NCBI RefSeq assembly: GCF_025716875.1
Contig: NZ_JAOVZB010000006.1
Location: 62,001 to 126,000, forward strand
Source of the DNA: Marinomonas sargassi
GTDB taxonomy: Bacteria > Pseudomonadota > Gammaproteobacteria > Pseudomonadales > Marinomonadaceae
Reading direction: 5' to 3'
Length of the DNA stretch: 64,000 bases
Below the pieces are notes generated by a model. That model was not told where the DNA came from, ran no database searches, and saw only the letters and a program-made list of their open reading frames with translations. The first letter of the stretch is position 1; each line of letters opens with the position of its first letter. Positions 40,576-49,165 of the stretch are shown piece after piece. The position numbers and the translations under genes were made by a program.

Positions 40576-40878
40576 GATTTCATTTGCTTCATCACAAAAG
40601 TACTCCGCATAAGACTCGCCAAAACATTCAACCTTAATAGACCCAAACTCTGCTTGAGTTCCTTGTAATTTTTTTACAACTATACGCTCAGCATCAAGAA
40701 GACTCTCTAAGATTCCATAATCTCTGCATTCTAACAGTTCTAAACACTTTACCTCATTGGAAGACTTGCTGAAGCTTAGCTGAATAGATATTGGCATACC
40801 TAACACTTGTCGTGAGGCCTGTACTTGAATTAAATCCCAACTATCACCGAAGTCATATTCCATAAGACTATTTTCCAT
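40570..40878 (-). CDS. Hypothetical acidic protein, candidate cassette gene
   Basis: The 102-residue soluble acidic protein starts MENSLMEYDFGDSWDL; no family is recognised. Its composition (strand-forming segments in the first half, FGESYAEYFCDEANEII tail) suggests a small immunity-type or enzyme-modulator fold, which is speculation. Starts at 40878 or 40863 are both possible. The stop TAA is embedded in attC-like site 4, and the start is 8 bases after site 3. Confidence 0.55.
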   Translation of the reverse strand: MENSLMEYDFGDSWDLIQVQASRQVLGMPISIQLSFSKSSNEVKCLELLECRDYGILESLLDAERIVVKKLQGTQAEFGSIKVECFGESYAEYFCDEANEII

Positions 40879-40885
40879 TTAGAGT

Positions 40886-41001
40886 ACATAACGTGCCGCT
40901 CTGCCGGTGACAAAGCGGAGTTTTTTTTGTGCTAATTTGGCACCCGGGCAACAGAGTTTTTTAAGCCTGTAAAGAGTGGTAACTTTGCGCACGGCTTACT
41001 C
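40886..41001 (-). repeat. attC-like site 3
   Basis: The left box TAAGCCGTGCGC (which includes the TAA stop of the ORF at 40996) matches the complement of the right box GCGGCACGTTA with bulges. An inner GTGCCAAATTAGCAC hairpin is present. The right end CGTTATGT (40893-40886) has the G-TTA core. It is 116 bases long and ends 8 bases before the next ATG. Confidence 0.55.
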
Positions 41002-41208
41002 AAGGTCTTTTTTACGCAAAAGTAAGAATATTTGAATTAGAATAGGTGTAGATAAAAAAGATAACAGAAATGCAAATATTGTACTTCGAGTCACATGATC
41101 AACCTTACGCCGAGCAATAATATTCACAATTATAGGCCCAAGGACTAAACCTAGCCCCCAGAGAAACCACCCCAAATAACCAAAGAGCTCCGTCAAATTA
41201 ATATTCAT
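40996..41208 (-). CDS. Hypothetical two-helix membrane protein, candidate cassette gene
   Basis: The 70-residue protein has two hydrophobic helices (about 7-29 and 43-63) separated by a basic loop (ARRKVDHVTRS) and a lysine-rich tail. It overlaps the previous ORF by 11 bases, with AAGGA five bases before its ATG, so the two are coupled and would travel as one two-gene cassette. The stop codon is part of attC-like site 3. Confidence 0.55.
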   Translation of the reverse strand: MNINLTELFGYLGWFLWGLGLVLGPIIVNIIARRKVDHVTRSTIFAFLLSFLSTPILIQIFLLLRKKDLE

Positions 41209-41815
41209 CGATATCCTTAATTAGCTTACCTATAATGCGCCTGAGAGGAGCGTATTGAGGTCGATTAATTGGTTTATTAGTGTTTTTTACTAATTTTTCG
41301 ACTATATCATACCCCCATAAACCAGATCTCAACTGAACTATTAGTTGATCTCCAACTTTATAAGAATTACTGGTATCAGTATCTAAAATATAACTTGTTT
41401 CTGATACTCCATCTGATATACGAACATATTCAAAGAAATCATAATGGATTCTCTTTTGCCCTACTCCCATCACTTCAAACACTTTAGTATTCACTTTATC
41501 TGAGGCAAACTTATGATTCGTAATAGCGATAAATCCTATAAGCCCAATAGTTGCAAATACAATAATCATAGGAAAATTCAGCAGTTTATAATGAAATGGC
41601 GTGGAACCAGATTCGTACTCGACGATTATACTTGCCGACCTATCATGTTTCCATTTTTGATAAAACCTTAGCGTCGGAGCCATCAACAAGCCTAAACCTA
41701 CAGCAATATAAGTTAATACTCCATCATCAAGCACGTCACTGAACACCAAGAAACTGAACTGGATAATAGCCGCAACATAAACTCCGATTAAAGTTAACGA
41801 TAACAGTTGTTTCAT
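41198..41815 (-). CDS. Hypothetical membrane protein, candidate cassette gene
   Basis: The 205-residue protein has two N-terminal membrane helices (about 4-24 and 32-52), a third (about 82-101) and a soluble domain (about 105-205) with alternating strands. It is somewhat like DUF3592 proteins, but I would not name it. The frame is open to 41842; ATG 41815 has AGAGG upstream and lies 13 bases after attC-like site 2. Confidence 0.6.
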   Translation of the reverse strand: MKQLLSLTLIGVYVAAIIQFSFLVFSDVLDDGVLTYIAVGLGLLMAPTLRFYQKWKHDRSASIIVEYESGSTPFHYKLLNFPMIIVFATIGLIGFIAITNHKFASDKVNTKVFEVMGVGQKRIHYDFFEYVRISDGVSETSYILDTDTSNSYKVGDQLIVQLRSGLWGYDIVEKLVKNTNKPINRPQYAPLRRIIGKLIKDIDEY

Positions 41816-41827
41816 CGTACCTCTTGA

Positions 41828-41926
41828 GCACTTACGCCTCACAAAGAGGCAAAAAATTGTTGTCTAAAATTAGCGAGATATGAACATGATCAACTGTTTT
41901 AAGTCCTGCTTAATTGGCTTGCTAGA
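41828..41926 (-). repeat. attC-like site 2
   Basis: The minus strand starts TTCTAGCAAGCCAATTAAGC then AGGACTTAAAA, closely resembling site 1 (CAAGCC, AATTAAGC, GGGACT). It ends GAGGCGTAAGTGC, where a typical right core would read GCGTTA, so both cores carry a changed base. The TAG is the stop of the ORF at 41922. Length is 99 bases. Confidence 0.55.
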
Positions 41927-42269
41927 AGGCATTACTACTGTCCTCTATTGCCAGAAATACAAAACGTGACACAGCAAGAGCTCCCGACACAAATGCTAAA
42001 AAATAGAATTCTTTTGAGTGGAAGTTATCTGCTCTTGAAGGAGCAATTAATACCTCCTGAACTGACTTGGACGCAGCAACGGATATACTAAAAAAACAAG
42101 CAGCAAGACAAACAAAGCCTGTAATTTTCATACCGATAGGGGATAGTCCGCCTTTTAATCCGCCACCACCTAGGTGCATAGCAAATAAAAATCCCGTATT
42201 CCACATTAAAACGAAAGCTACAATTACTGGTGTCTTCAAACTAACCAATGATCTCCATTCAAGCTTCAT
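41922..42269 (-). CDS. Hypothetical membrane protein, candidate cassette gene
   Basis: The 115-residue protein has three hydrophobic segments (about 13-32, 43-64 and 86-108) and a glycine-rich loop (HLGGGGLKGG); no family is recognised. The frame is open to 42401, but that extension would be translated attC-like DNA. ATG 42269 has a good AAAGGAAAT ribosome site. It stops inside attC-like site 2. Confidence 0.6.
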   Translation of the reverse strand: MKLEWRSLVSLKTPVIVAFVLMWNTGFLFAMHLGGGGLKGGLSPIGMKITGFVCLAACFFSISVAASKSVQEVLIAPSRADNFHSKEFYFLAFVSGALAVSRFVFLAIEDSSNAF

Positions 42270-42304
42270 ATATTTCCTTTGACTTTCCCCCCCAGTAAAG
42301 GGTT

Positions 42305-42395
42305 GATAATGCTTGGCTAAACTTATGTAGCAGAGAAGAACCGAGCCAAGCTTTAGCAGTCCCGCGCTTAATTGGTTGATTAAAGGCTTGTTACC
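42305..42395 (-). repeat. attC-like site 1
   Basis: This is the best preserved site. GGTAACAAGCC starts the left end (minus 42395), AATTAAGCGCGGGACTGC follows, then GCTTGGCT (42351-42344), which pairs perfectly with AGCCAAGC (42318-42311). The right end is GCATTATC (42312-42305). The TAACAAGCC, GGGACTGC and GCTTGGC pattern matches attC sites of marine gammaproteobacterial integrons as I remember them. The left box lies in the last codons of the upstream ORF. Confidence 0.68.
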
Positions 42396-42769
42396 ACCCA
42401 AGCTAAGCCTAAAATGATTACTAGCCCAACTATAAAAATATTGCCGCTCTTTTTAGCAACAGCGGCATTCTCCTCAGTAATTGAACGCATGGGTAATGAA
42501 GATAACTCCCAAAACGAACAAGCTAACCAAATAACTGGAAATAGAAATAAACTGAAAATACTATTTGTTTGATATAGCAAAAATATACTTAAAGCTGTAC
42601 CCAATATTTTACCTAATGTTGGCCAGCCAGATTGAAAGCCAAAACGGTATTTCGAATGAACAAAACTTAGTTCACCGCATAGTTTGCATTTAGATGGAGA
42701 ATCAGAACCAGACCAAAGCTTTGACCAAAAACCAATTCCTTTTTTATTGCAGCTTGGGCAGATAAACAA
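42380..42769 (-). CDS. Zinc-ribbon membrane protein, candidate first cassette gene
   Basis: The 129-residue protein has an N-terminal zinc ribbon with two Cys-x2-Cys pairs (CPSC at about 4-7 and CKLC at about 28-31). Three hydrophobic helices follow (about 52-70, 71-89 and 109-127). The start is TTG 42769, with AGAGG six bases before it. No specific family is recognised. Its last codons carry the left core of attC-like site 1. Confidence 0.6.
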   Translation of the reverse strand: MFICPSCNKKGIGFWSKLWSGSDSPSKCKLCGELSFVHSKYRFGFQSGWPTLGKILGTALSIFLLYQTNSIFSLFLFPVIWLACSFWELSSLPMRSITEENAAVAKKSGNIFIVGLVIILGLAWVVTSL

Positions 42770-42809
42770 GTGAAACCTCTAACCTTTTAATAGTATTCAT
42801 ACGCGTAAT

Positions 42810-42920
42810 TTATTTTGTCCACCGCACATTATTCATCCCGTGAACTTCCTTTTTCATTGATACTAAAGCACTTTCAAAAGCACCACCAGTACAAAATACA
42901 ATCAAAAAAACAGAAACCAA
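42810..42920 (-). pseudogene. Possible 36-codon remnant with a hydrophobic start
   Basis: A TTG-initiated frame gives 36 residues starting MVSVFLIVFCTGG, then a polar stretch ending NNVRWTK. It looks like the end of a signal or lipoprotein leader without a proper start, and a stop lies immediately upstream. It may be a broken gene at the edge of the cassette array. Support is weak. Confidence 0.25.
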
Positions 42921-43237
42921 TATCTACAAAGCTATTTATTCGATGCAATCCCGATTGCACGACAGCTCGATAGTCGGGTTACCGTGTTTAGAAAACAAGA
43001 AATACATATGGCTCTACTAAACACCTTACGTAAAAGACCGCGTAGGAGATAAATATCTATAAAAGAGAGAGAGGCGCTAAGATTCTGACCCAGCGAATTT
43101 TTGGTTACTTTTTGGGCGCCAGCAAAAAGTAACCCGCCCAGCAGGGCGGAAAAATACTTATTAACACAAAGGCCTTGAATGAAAAAGCGCCCCTTCACCC
43201 CTTCTAAAGAACAAAAACAAGAAGCTTATCTAAAAAA
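42921..43237. other. Non-coding gap with repeats upstream of the cassette array
   Basis: I see no gene in this 317-base stretch. It holds a 7-bp hairpin (TGCAATC at 42944-42950 with GATTGCA at 42953-42959) and the compound hairpin repeat at 43082-43150. Possible integrase-binding sites were not recognised. Confidence 0.6.
43082..43150. repeat. Compound hairpin repeat element
   Basis: GGTTACTTTTTG (43103-43114) pairs perfectly with CAAAAAGTAACC (43123-43134). It is directly followed by CCGCCC (43134-43139) pairing with GGGCGG (43144-43149). ATTCTGACCC precedes it. This GGTTACTTTTTG-hairpin type of sequence is a familiar dispersed repeat in proteobacterial genomes. A short minus-strand frame through it is not a real gene. 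Confidence 0.65.
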
Positions 43238-44545
43238 CTACCGTTTCTTCCTAGGCAAAGGAAGAAGACCCGAGACTTCCCACTCAACCTCCCCTTCCCA
43301 CTCAGGATGCACCCACAAATCTCCAATCGCCACCAGCTCCCCTTGCTGATAAACATAAGGCAAATGCTCCCGCCACCAGCTTGGTATTTGCAAATCATTC
43401 AGCCACTTTTTCAATCTACGACTGTGGCCTGAAGGCATAGCAAGGTCGACACCTAGGGGGCGTGTTTTCAGCTCACAAGCGGAGCTAGATACAACTCTTA
43501 CCTTATCAAAGGAACGGTTTAACCATTCGCCATTAGGCAAAGAACCAAGTACCACAGGAAGCTCTTGAGGAAGAAGGTACAAAGTACCTTGATGACGCAA
43601 TAAACGCTTATTTTGAAGAACTTGTTCTGGCTGGCGATCATTCTCACCAAAGAACATATTTGTAACGCTGATTAGCTGAGCATGGGGTAAAGAAATATCA
43701 AATTTGGCAAGAAACTGTCTAACCCAGAAGGCTTTATCATCCAAAGGCAATTCAGCTAAATGGGATAAAACCAATCCACCGAATTCGTCACTCCAGCTTG
43801 CTAATTGTTGGTGAGAGAGTTTCGCTAGCATGCTGTAGTCGGTTTCTATACGTTGCGCTGTAGAAACGATATTAGATTCCAAACTAGGAAAACGCTGCTG
43901 CAAACTTGGGACAACACTGTGCCTTAGGTAGTTACGAGAAAACTGCTCGTCCGTGTTTGACTCATCTTCAACCCATTGCAGCTTATGTATCTCGGCATAC
44001 GCTTCTATATCCGCTTTGGAAGCGTCTAAAAAAGGCCGAACTAAATAAGCCCCCTGCTCACCGATATCGCGCTGGTAGGGCATGCCCGACAAGCCTTTAC
44101 CACCTGTTCCCCGTAGTAAACGAAACAAGACAGTTTCCACTTGGTCACCAGCGTGATGGGCCAAGAATAAGACATCATGTGCACCGAGTGTTTGCTCAAA
44201 CACCTGATAACGAGCATTTCTTGCCGCTTCTTCAATAGAGCCCTGTTCAGCCAAAGCAACTCGTTCTGCAACGAAACTCACATTCAGGCTTTGGCAGAAG
44301 TCTTCACAAAATTTTAGCCATTCGTCAGCATTGTCACTTAGCCCATGGTGAACATGGATGGCGGACACCTGTTGCTTTTGCTCATTAGAAAGCTGGCTCA
44401 CAAGAGCATGCAATAAAACACAGGAATCGACTCCACCACTCAAACCAACCCTCACCCTATTCCCAGTGGAAAAGAGGTTATCAATCCACTCCTTAGAGAA
44501 GGTTAATGTGGCTAAATTCGCCATTGAGTTATTGAGTCGTGTCAT
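43238..44545 (-). CDS. tilS: tRNA(Ile)-lysidine synthase
   Basis: The 435-residue enzyme converts C34 of tRNA-Ile(CAU) to lysidine, essential for reading AUA codons. The PP-loop SGGVDS is at about 36-41, followed by HVHHGLSDNADEW and the RNYLRHSVVP block; C-terminal TilS domains follow. The frame is open into the accA terminator at 44584. ATG 44545 (AGGT upstream) or 44524 are the realistic starts. It closes the accA-tilS end of the cluster and borders the accessory region. Confidence 0.93.
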   Translation of the reverse strand: MTRLNNSMANLATLTFSKEWIDNLFSTGNRVRVGLSGGVDSCVLLHALVSQLSNEQKQQVSAIHVHHGLSDNADEWLKFCEDFCQSLNVSFVAERVALAEQGSIEEAARNARYQVFEQTLGAHDVLFLAHHAGDQVETVLFRLLRGTGGKGLSGMPYQRDIGEQGAYLVRPFLDASKADIEAYAEIHKLQWVEDESNTDEQFSRNYLRHSVVPSLQQRFPSLESNIVSTAQRIETDYSMLAKLSHQQLASWSDEFGGLVLSHLAELPLDDKAFWVRQFLAKFDISLPHAQLISVTNMFFGENDRQPEQVLQNKRLLRHQGTLYLLPQELPVVLGSLPNGEWLNRSFDKVRVVSSSACELKTRPLGVDLAMPSGHSRRLKKWLNDLQIPSWWREHLPYVYQQGELVAIGDLWVHPEWEGEVEWEVSGLLPLPRKKR

Positions 44546-44570
44546 CCTAATAATCACCTGCTTGAGAAAC

Positions 44571-44598
44571 AAAAAAGCCCCCATAAAGGAGGCCTTTT
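44571..44598 (-). terminator. Rho-independent terminator after accA
   Basis: On the minus strand AAAAGGCCTCC pairs with GGGGGCTTTTTT around TTTAT, with bulges, ending in six T. It lies 14 bases past the accA stop and 26 bases before the tilS start, so tilS needs read-through or its own promoter. Confidence 0.75.
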
Positions 44599-44612
44599 AT
44601 TAGGTAGAACGA

Positions 44613-45560
44613 TTACAAGCCGTAAGACATAAGACGCTTGTAACGACGCTCTAGCAATTCTTCTGTGCTTAGTGCTTCCATACGATCCAAAGCGGCTAAG
44701 ACATTTTCTTTTAGGCTTTGTGCAATTTGCTCGTGAGCAATGTGAGCACCGCCTTGTGGTTCAGGGATAATGGTATCCACTAAGCCAAGCTCTTTAAGGC
44801 GTGGCGCTGTAATACCCATCGCTTTTGCTGCGTCAGAAGCTTTTTCAGCACTCTTCCATAGGATAGAAGCACAACCTTCTGGTGAGATTACAGAGTAAGT
44901 ACCGTATTGCAGCATCATTAGCTCATCGCATACGCCAATTGCCAAAGCACCACCAGAACCACCTTCACCGATAACAGTGGAGATTATAGGTGTTTTTAGG
45001 CGAGACATAACAGCCAAGTTATAAGCGATCGCTTCACTTTGACCACGTTCTTCTGCACCGATACCAGGGTAGGCTCCAGGTGTGTCGATTAGAGTAACGA
45101 TTGGCATATTGAAACGTTCAGCCGTTTCCATCAAACGCAAGGCTTTACGGTAACCTTCTGGACGAGGCATACCAAAGTTACGCAATACTTTTTCTTTTAC
45201 TTCACGGCCTTTTTGGTGACCAATAACCATAACGGCACGGCCATCTAAACGAGCAATACCACCAACAATCGCGCTGTCGTCTGCATAGTGACGATCACCG
45301 TGCATTTCTTCGAAGTCAGTAAAAGCGTGCTGGATGTAATCAAGCGTATAAGGACGTTTAGGGTGACGAGCTAATTGAGAAACTTCCCATGCGCCTAAGT
45401 TACTGAATAGGCTTTTAGTTAGGGCTTCTTTTTTCTCTTCTAAGCGACTGATCTCGTCACCAATGTTTAGATCGTTGTCATTGCCAACTAGGCGTAATTC
45501 TTCAATTTTTTGTTCAAGCTCTGCAATCGGCTGCTCGAAAGGGAGATAATTTAAATTCAT
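44613..45560 (-). CDS. accA: Acetyl-CoA carboxylase carboxyltransferase subunit alpha
   Basis: The 315-residue subunit transfers the carboxyl group from biotin to acetyl-CoA together with AccD, the first step of fatty acid synthesis. Family blocks are [37 protein letters not shown] and [13 protein letters not shown]. Length is close to E. coli (319). It follows dnaE after 124 bases, the conserved order. Confidence 0.97.
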   Translation of the reverse strand: MNLNYLPFEQPIAELEQKIEELRLVGNDNDLNIGDEISRLEEKKEALTKSLFSNLGAWEVSQLARHPKRPYTLDYIQHAFTDFEEMHGDRHYADDSAIVGGIARLDGRAVMVIGHQKGREVKEKVLRNFGMPRPEGYRKALRLMETAERFNMPIVTLIDTPGAYPGIGAEERGQSEAIAYNLAVMSRLKTPIISTVIGEGGSGGALAIGVCDELMMLQYGTYSVISPEGCASILWKSAEKASDAAKAMGITAPRLKELGLVDTIIPEPQGGAHIAHEQIAQSLKENVLAALDRMEALSTEELLERRYKRLMSYGL

Positions 45561-45684
45561 GTTTAATCACACTACTTTTTAGTTGTCATAAAATTCAAAA
45601 CAAAACACTTTAATGCTTGTTCCATAATTCTGTAAAAGTATGGTTACAACGCTACCATTCCATTGCGCAAACTGTTTATGGTGG

Positions 45685-48600
45685 CTAAGTATACACCAAC
45701 TGGACGTTTTGTTTACCGTATTGTTTCTGAAGTTGATGAATTAATTCATCATCTGGGCGCACTTTCCACTCTTGTCCTAAGCGAATATCGCCAGATGCTT
45801 CTGGTATATCGAAACTGATCACCACATCACAGCCTTCACCACGATAAGGCGACATATAAACCGCTAATGTTTGTATATCGGTTTGAGTGACGGTTTCAGC
45901 CGTCCAAGCAATGCGCAGTGCTTCCACATAACGTATTCTCGCTTGGGCGATATCAAGAATATTACGGGCAATAACCTTTTGGCCACCTCGGAATTCATCG
46001 ACCGATATCTCCCCTTCTACCACTACCACTTCATCTTTCACGATAGCGTCTTTGAAGGTTTCAAAATTATCAGGAAACACGGTTACTTCAATACGAGCTG
46101 AGCGGTCATCCAAGGTCACAAAGGCAATATTGCCGCCTTTCTTACTCTTGGTTATGCGCAGGTCAACGATCAAGCCAGCCATAATTTGGGTATCGCCACG
46201 CTTAGGCTGCAGGTCAACAATTTTTGAACGAACAAAGCGACGTAGCTCTTTCTCGTATTCGTCAATTGGGTGGCCTGTTACATACAAACCTAAGGTGTCT
46301 TTTTCCCCATCCAATCGCTGACGAGGTGGCCATTCGTGTTGAATACCAATCTCTTTGTAGGCGTCTTCTGTGCTTTCTTCGACAGCCACACCGAACAAGT
46401 CCATCATGCCTGCATCTTGGTTTTTCGCATCTTGTACGGCACGCTTCAAAGCTTCATCAATGCTTTCAAACAATGTCGCGCGATTTGGCCCTATAGTATC
46501 AAAGGCACCTGAGCGAACGAGAGCTTCCATGACACGCTTATTGACCTTGCGCCCTACTCGTTGACAGAAGTCGAATATGTGTTCAAAAGGCCCATCTTTA
46601 CGTGCTTCAACAATGGCTTCTATTGGGCCTTCACCCACGCCTTTTATAGCGCCTAAGCCATAAACAATGGCACCCGCTGTATTAACGGTAAACTTGTACA
46701 CAGATTCGTTCACATTAGGCAGCTCTAGCTTGAGCTTCATGGAGCGACATTCTTCAATAAAGATAACGATCTTATCCGTGTTTTGCATATCCGCAGATAA
46801 AACCGCCGCCATAAATGGTGCTGGGTAGTGGTTCTTCAGCCATGCCGTTTGATAAGACACTAGAGCATAAGCGGCCGAGTGGGATTTGTTAAAACCGTAA
46901 CCTGCAAATTTCTCCATCAGGTCGAAGATGTTACCTGATAAATCTTTATCTACGTTGTTCTTAAGAGCACCTTCCATGAAAATTTGGCGCTGTTCCGCCA
47001 TTACTTCCGCTTTCTTCTTACCCATAGCACGACGTAGTAAATCGGCGCCACCAAGAGAGAATTTCGCCAATACCTGAGCGATCTGCATTACCTGCTCTTG
47101 GTAAAGGATAATGCCGTAAGTCGGTTCCAGTACAGGAATCAAATCATCATGTTGATAGTCTGGATGAGGGAAAGCCAACTCAGCTCGACCGTGCTTACGG
47201 TTGATAAAGTCATCTACCATGCCTGAGCCCAACGGCCCCGGACGATACAAGGCCACCAAGGCGATAATATCTTCAAAACGCGAAGGCAAAAGCTTCTTAA
47301 TCAGCTCTTTCATACCACGGGATTCCAGCTGGAATACCGCCGTTGTTTCAGCTCGTTTTAATAGGTCGTAAGTTGATTTATCTTCAAGATCGATTAAGGC
47401 AATATCTAGGGGCGGTTTACCTTCTAGTGCATTAATGGCATCGATGTTTTTAACAGCCCAGTCCACCACTGTGAGGGTCTTCAGACCTAGAAAGTCAAAT
47501 TTGACCAGTCCTGCTTCTTCTACATCGTTTTTATCGTATTGGGTAACCAGACCTGAGCCATCTTCTTCACAGTAAAGCGGTGCAAAGTCGACCAGTTTGG
47601 TTGGGGCGATAACCACACCACCGGCGTGTTTACCAAAGTTACGCACGACACCTTCCAGTGATCGTGCCATTTCCATGACTTCTGCCGCGTCTTCATCGCC
47701 CGCTAAAAACTCAGGTAAAGCTGGCTCTTCTTCTAATGCCTTGCTAAGCGTCATACCAATTTCAAAAGGTATCAGCTTAGAGAGCTTATCCCCTAGGCTA
47801 TAAGGTTTACCTTGTACCCTAGCCACATCTCGCACTACCGCTTTCGCCGCCATGGCACCAAAGGTGATGATCTGTGATACCGCATCTCGACCATAGGTGC
47901 GAGATACATAGTCGATCACTCGATCTCGGTTATCCATACAGAAATCGATATCAAAGTCAGGCATAGAGACACGTTCTGGGTTTAGGAATCGCTCGAATAG
48001 CAAGTCGTATTCAAGTGGATCAAGATCGGTAATTTTCAGCGCATAGGCCACAAGAGAACCTGCACCCGAGCCTCGACCCGGACCAACTGGGATGTCGTTG
48101 TCTTTAGCCCACTGGATGAAGTCCATTACGATTAAGAAGTAACCGGGGAACCCCATTTGATTAATGATATTGAGCTCGAAGTCCAAGCGATCCCAATATT
48201 CTTGGCGGCGTTTTTCTATTCGCTCACCATATTTTTTAACCAGAAAATCAAATCGCTCCTGTAAACCATCAAATGACAATTTACTGAAGAACTGCTCCAT
48301 GGTCATACCCTCTGGAACAGGGTAATCCGGTAGGAAGTACTCCCCTAATAATACATCAACGCTACAGCGTTTGGCTATTTCAACGGTATTCTCAATGGCC
48401 TCTGGAATATCGCTAAACAGCTCCGCCATTTCTTCGGCGCTTTTAAAGTACTGCTCTTCCGAATAGCGGCGTTTACGCCTTGGGTCATCTAGGGTGACAC
48501 CATCATGAATACACACCCTAGCTTCATGGGCTTCAAAGTTTTCACGGGCTAAAAAACGTACGTCATTGGTCGCTACAACAGGGCAACCAAGCTCAGCGGC

Positions 48601-49161
48601 CAAAGGTACTACAGCATGTATATAATCTTCTTCACCTGGGCGGCTAGTACGTTGTAGCTCAATATAAAATCGATCTGGGAAAGCACCCATCCATTCGCTT
48701 AAGCGTTGCTTAGCTTCGGCCGTTTTGCCTTTTTGTAGCAAAAGCGCCACATCGCCATAACCCGCTCCAGAAAGAGCGATCACATCTTCACTGCATTCTT
48801 GAATCCATTCTCGTTTAACAATCGGTCGACCTTCGGACTGACCCAATTGGTAACCACGAGAAATTACTTCGATGATATTCTTGTAGCCTTGATTCGACGT
48901 GGCTAATAAGGTGAAACGGTAACGTGCTTCGACCTCGCCGTCTTGCTCGACAACCACATCCGCACCACAAATAGGCTTAATACCCTTATCCATAGCGCCT
49001 TTATAAAAACGCACAAAACCGCAGAGATTGTTTTCATCTGTAATGGCTACGGCAGGCATGCCTAAGGACTCAGTTTTCCCTAGCAAGCCTTTGATTTTTA
49101 CCAAACCATCTACCAAAGAGAATTCAGTATGTACGCGTAGATGTATAAACGGTGTGGACAA
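45685..49161 (-). CDS. dnaE: DNA polymerase III subunit alpha
   Basis: The 1158-residue replicative polymerase has an N-terminal PHP domain (HLRVHTEFSLVDGL), a palm with the catalytic PDFDIDFCMD (about residue 400) and a later conserved RPGPLGSGMVDDFI block. FAGYGFNKSHSAAYA, an HhH region and a C-terminal OB fold follow. The start is TTG 49161 with GAGGGA in the end of rnhB, 4 bases after its stop. The N-terminus aligned with E. coli DnaE supports this unusual start codon. Confidence 0.97.
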   Translation of the reverse strand: MSTPFIHLRVHTEFSLVDGLVKIKGLLGKTESLGMPAVAITDENNLCGFVRFYKGAMDKGIKPICGADVVVEQDGEVEARYRFTLLATSNQGYKNIIEVISRGYQLGQSEGRPIVKREWIQECSEDVIALSGAGYGDVALLLQKGKTAEAKQRLSEWMGAFPDRFYIELQRTSRPGEEDYIHAVVPLAAELGCPVVATNDVRFLARENFEAHEARVCIHDGVTLDDPRRKRRYSEEQYFKSAEEMAELFSDIPEAIENTVEIAKRCSVDVLLGEYFLPDYPVPEGMTMEQFFSKLSFDGLQERFDFLVKKYGERIEKRRQEYWDRLDFELNIINQMGFPGYFLIVMDFIQWAKDNDIPVGPGRGSGAGSLVAYALKITDLDPLEYDLLFERFLNPERVSMPDFDIDFCMDNRDRVIDYVSRTYGRDAVSQIITFGAMAAKAVVRDVARVQGKPYSLGDKLSKLIPFEIGMTLSKALEEEPALPEFLAGDEDAAEVMEMARSLEGVVRNFGKHAGGVVIAPTKLVDFAPLYCEEDGSGLVTQYDKNDVEEAGLVKFDFLGLKTLTVVDWAVKNIDAINALEGKPPLDIALIDLEDKSTYDLLKRAETTAVFQLESRGMKELIKKLLPSRFEDIIALVALYRPGPLGSGMVDDFINRKHGRAELAFPHPDYQHDDLIPVLEPTYGIILYQEQVMQIAQVLAKFSLGGADLLRRAMGKKKAEVMAEQRQIFMEGALKNNVDKDLSGNIFDLMEKFAGYGFNKSHSAAYALVSYQTAWLKNHYPAPFMAAVLSADMQNTDKIVIFIEECRSMKLKLELPNVNESVYKFTVNTAGAIVYGLGAIKGVGEGPIEAIVEARKDGPFEHIFDFCQRVGRKVNKRVMEALVRSGAFDTIGPNRATLFESIDEALKRAVQDAKNQDAGMMDLFGVAVEESTEDAYKEIGIQHEWPPRQRLDGEKDTLGLYVTGHPIDEYEKELRRFVRSKIVDLQPKRGDTQIMAGLIVDLRITKSKKGGNIAFVTLDDRSARIEVTVFPDNFETFKDAIVKDEVVVVEGEISVDEFRGGQKVIARNILDIAQARIRYVEALRIAWTAETVTQTDIQTLAVYMSPYRGEGCDVVISFDIPEASGDIRLGQEWKVRPDDELIHQLQKQYGKQNVQLVYT

Positions 49162-49165
49162 GGTG

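Larger units (their letters stand above)
38905..42783 (-). mobile_element. Candidate integrase-less integron cassette array (CALIN-like)
   Basis: Eight small minus-strand ORFs are separated by six structured spacers with attC properties (features below). ORF stops fall in or near the left core site, right core sites of the G-TT type lie 8-60 bases before the next start, and the spacers are mutually similar imperfect inverted repeats 39-117 bases long. All sites share one orientation. No integrase, attI or cassette promoter was found. A GTTAGAG at 42783-42777 (minus) could mark the first boundary, and GCTAAC near 38914 the last. The overall call is inference from architecture, not from a covariance-model search. 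Confidence 0.6.

Noticed and set aside
39743-42769. Toxin-antitoxin assignment for the small cassette ORFs
   Set aside because: None shows recognisable toxin or antitoxin motifs; most are simple membrane proteins. The idea stays open but unsupported.
42932-43198. An 88-residue minus-strand frame in the gap beside tilS
   Set aside because: It runs through the nested hairpin repeat, lacks a sensible ribosome site, and its composition is that of translated repeat DNA.
37528-43237. An integron integrase, transposase or recombinase gene in the accessory region
   Set aside because: No frame of adequate length with tyrosine-recombinase or transposase motifs was seen on either strand.
45871-48000. 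Open frames on the plus strand opposite dnaE (for example near 45871, 46052 and 47597)
   Set aside because: They are antisense to well-conserved polymerase codons, lack ribosome sites and encode low-complexity proteins.
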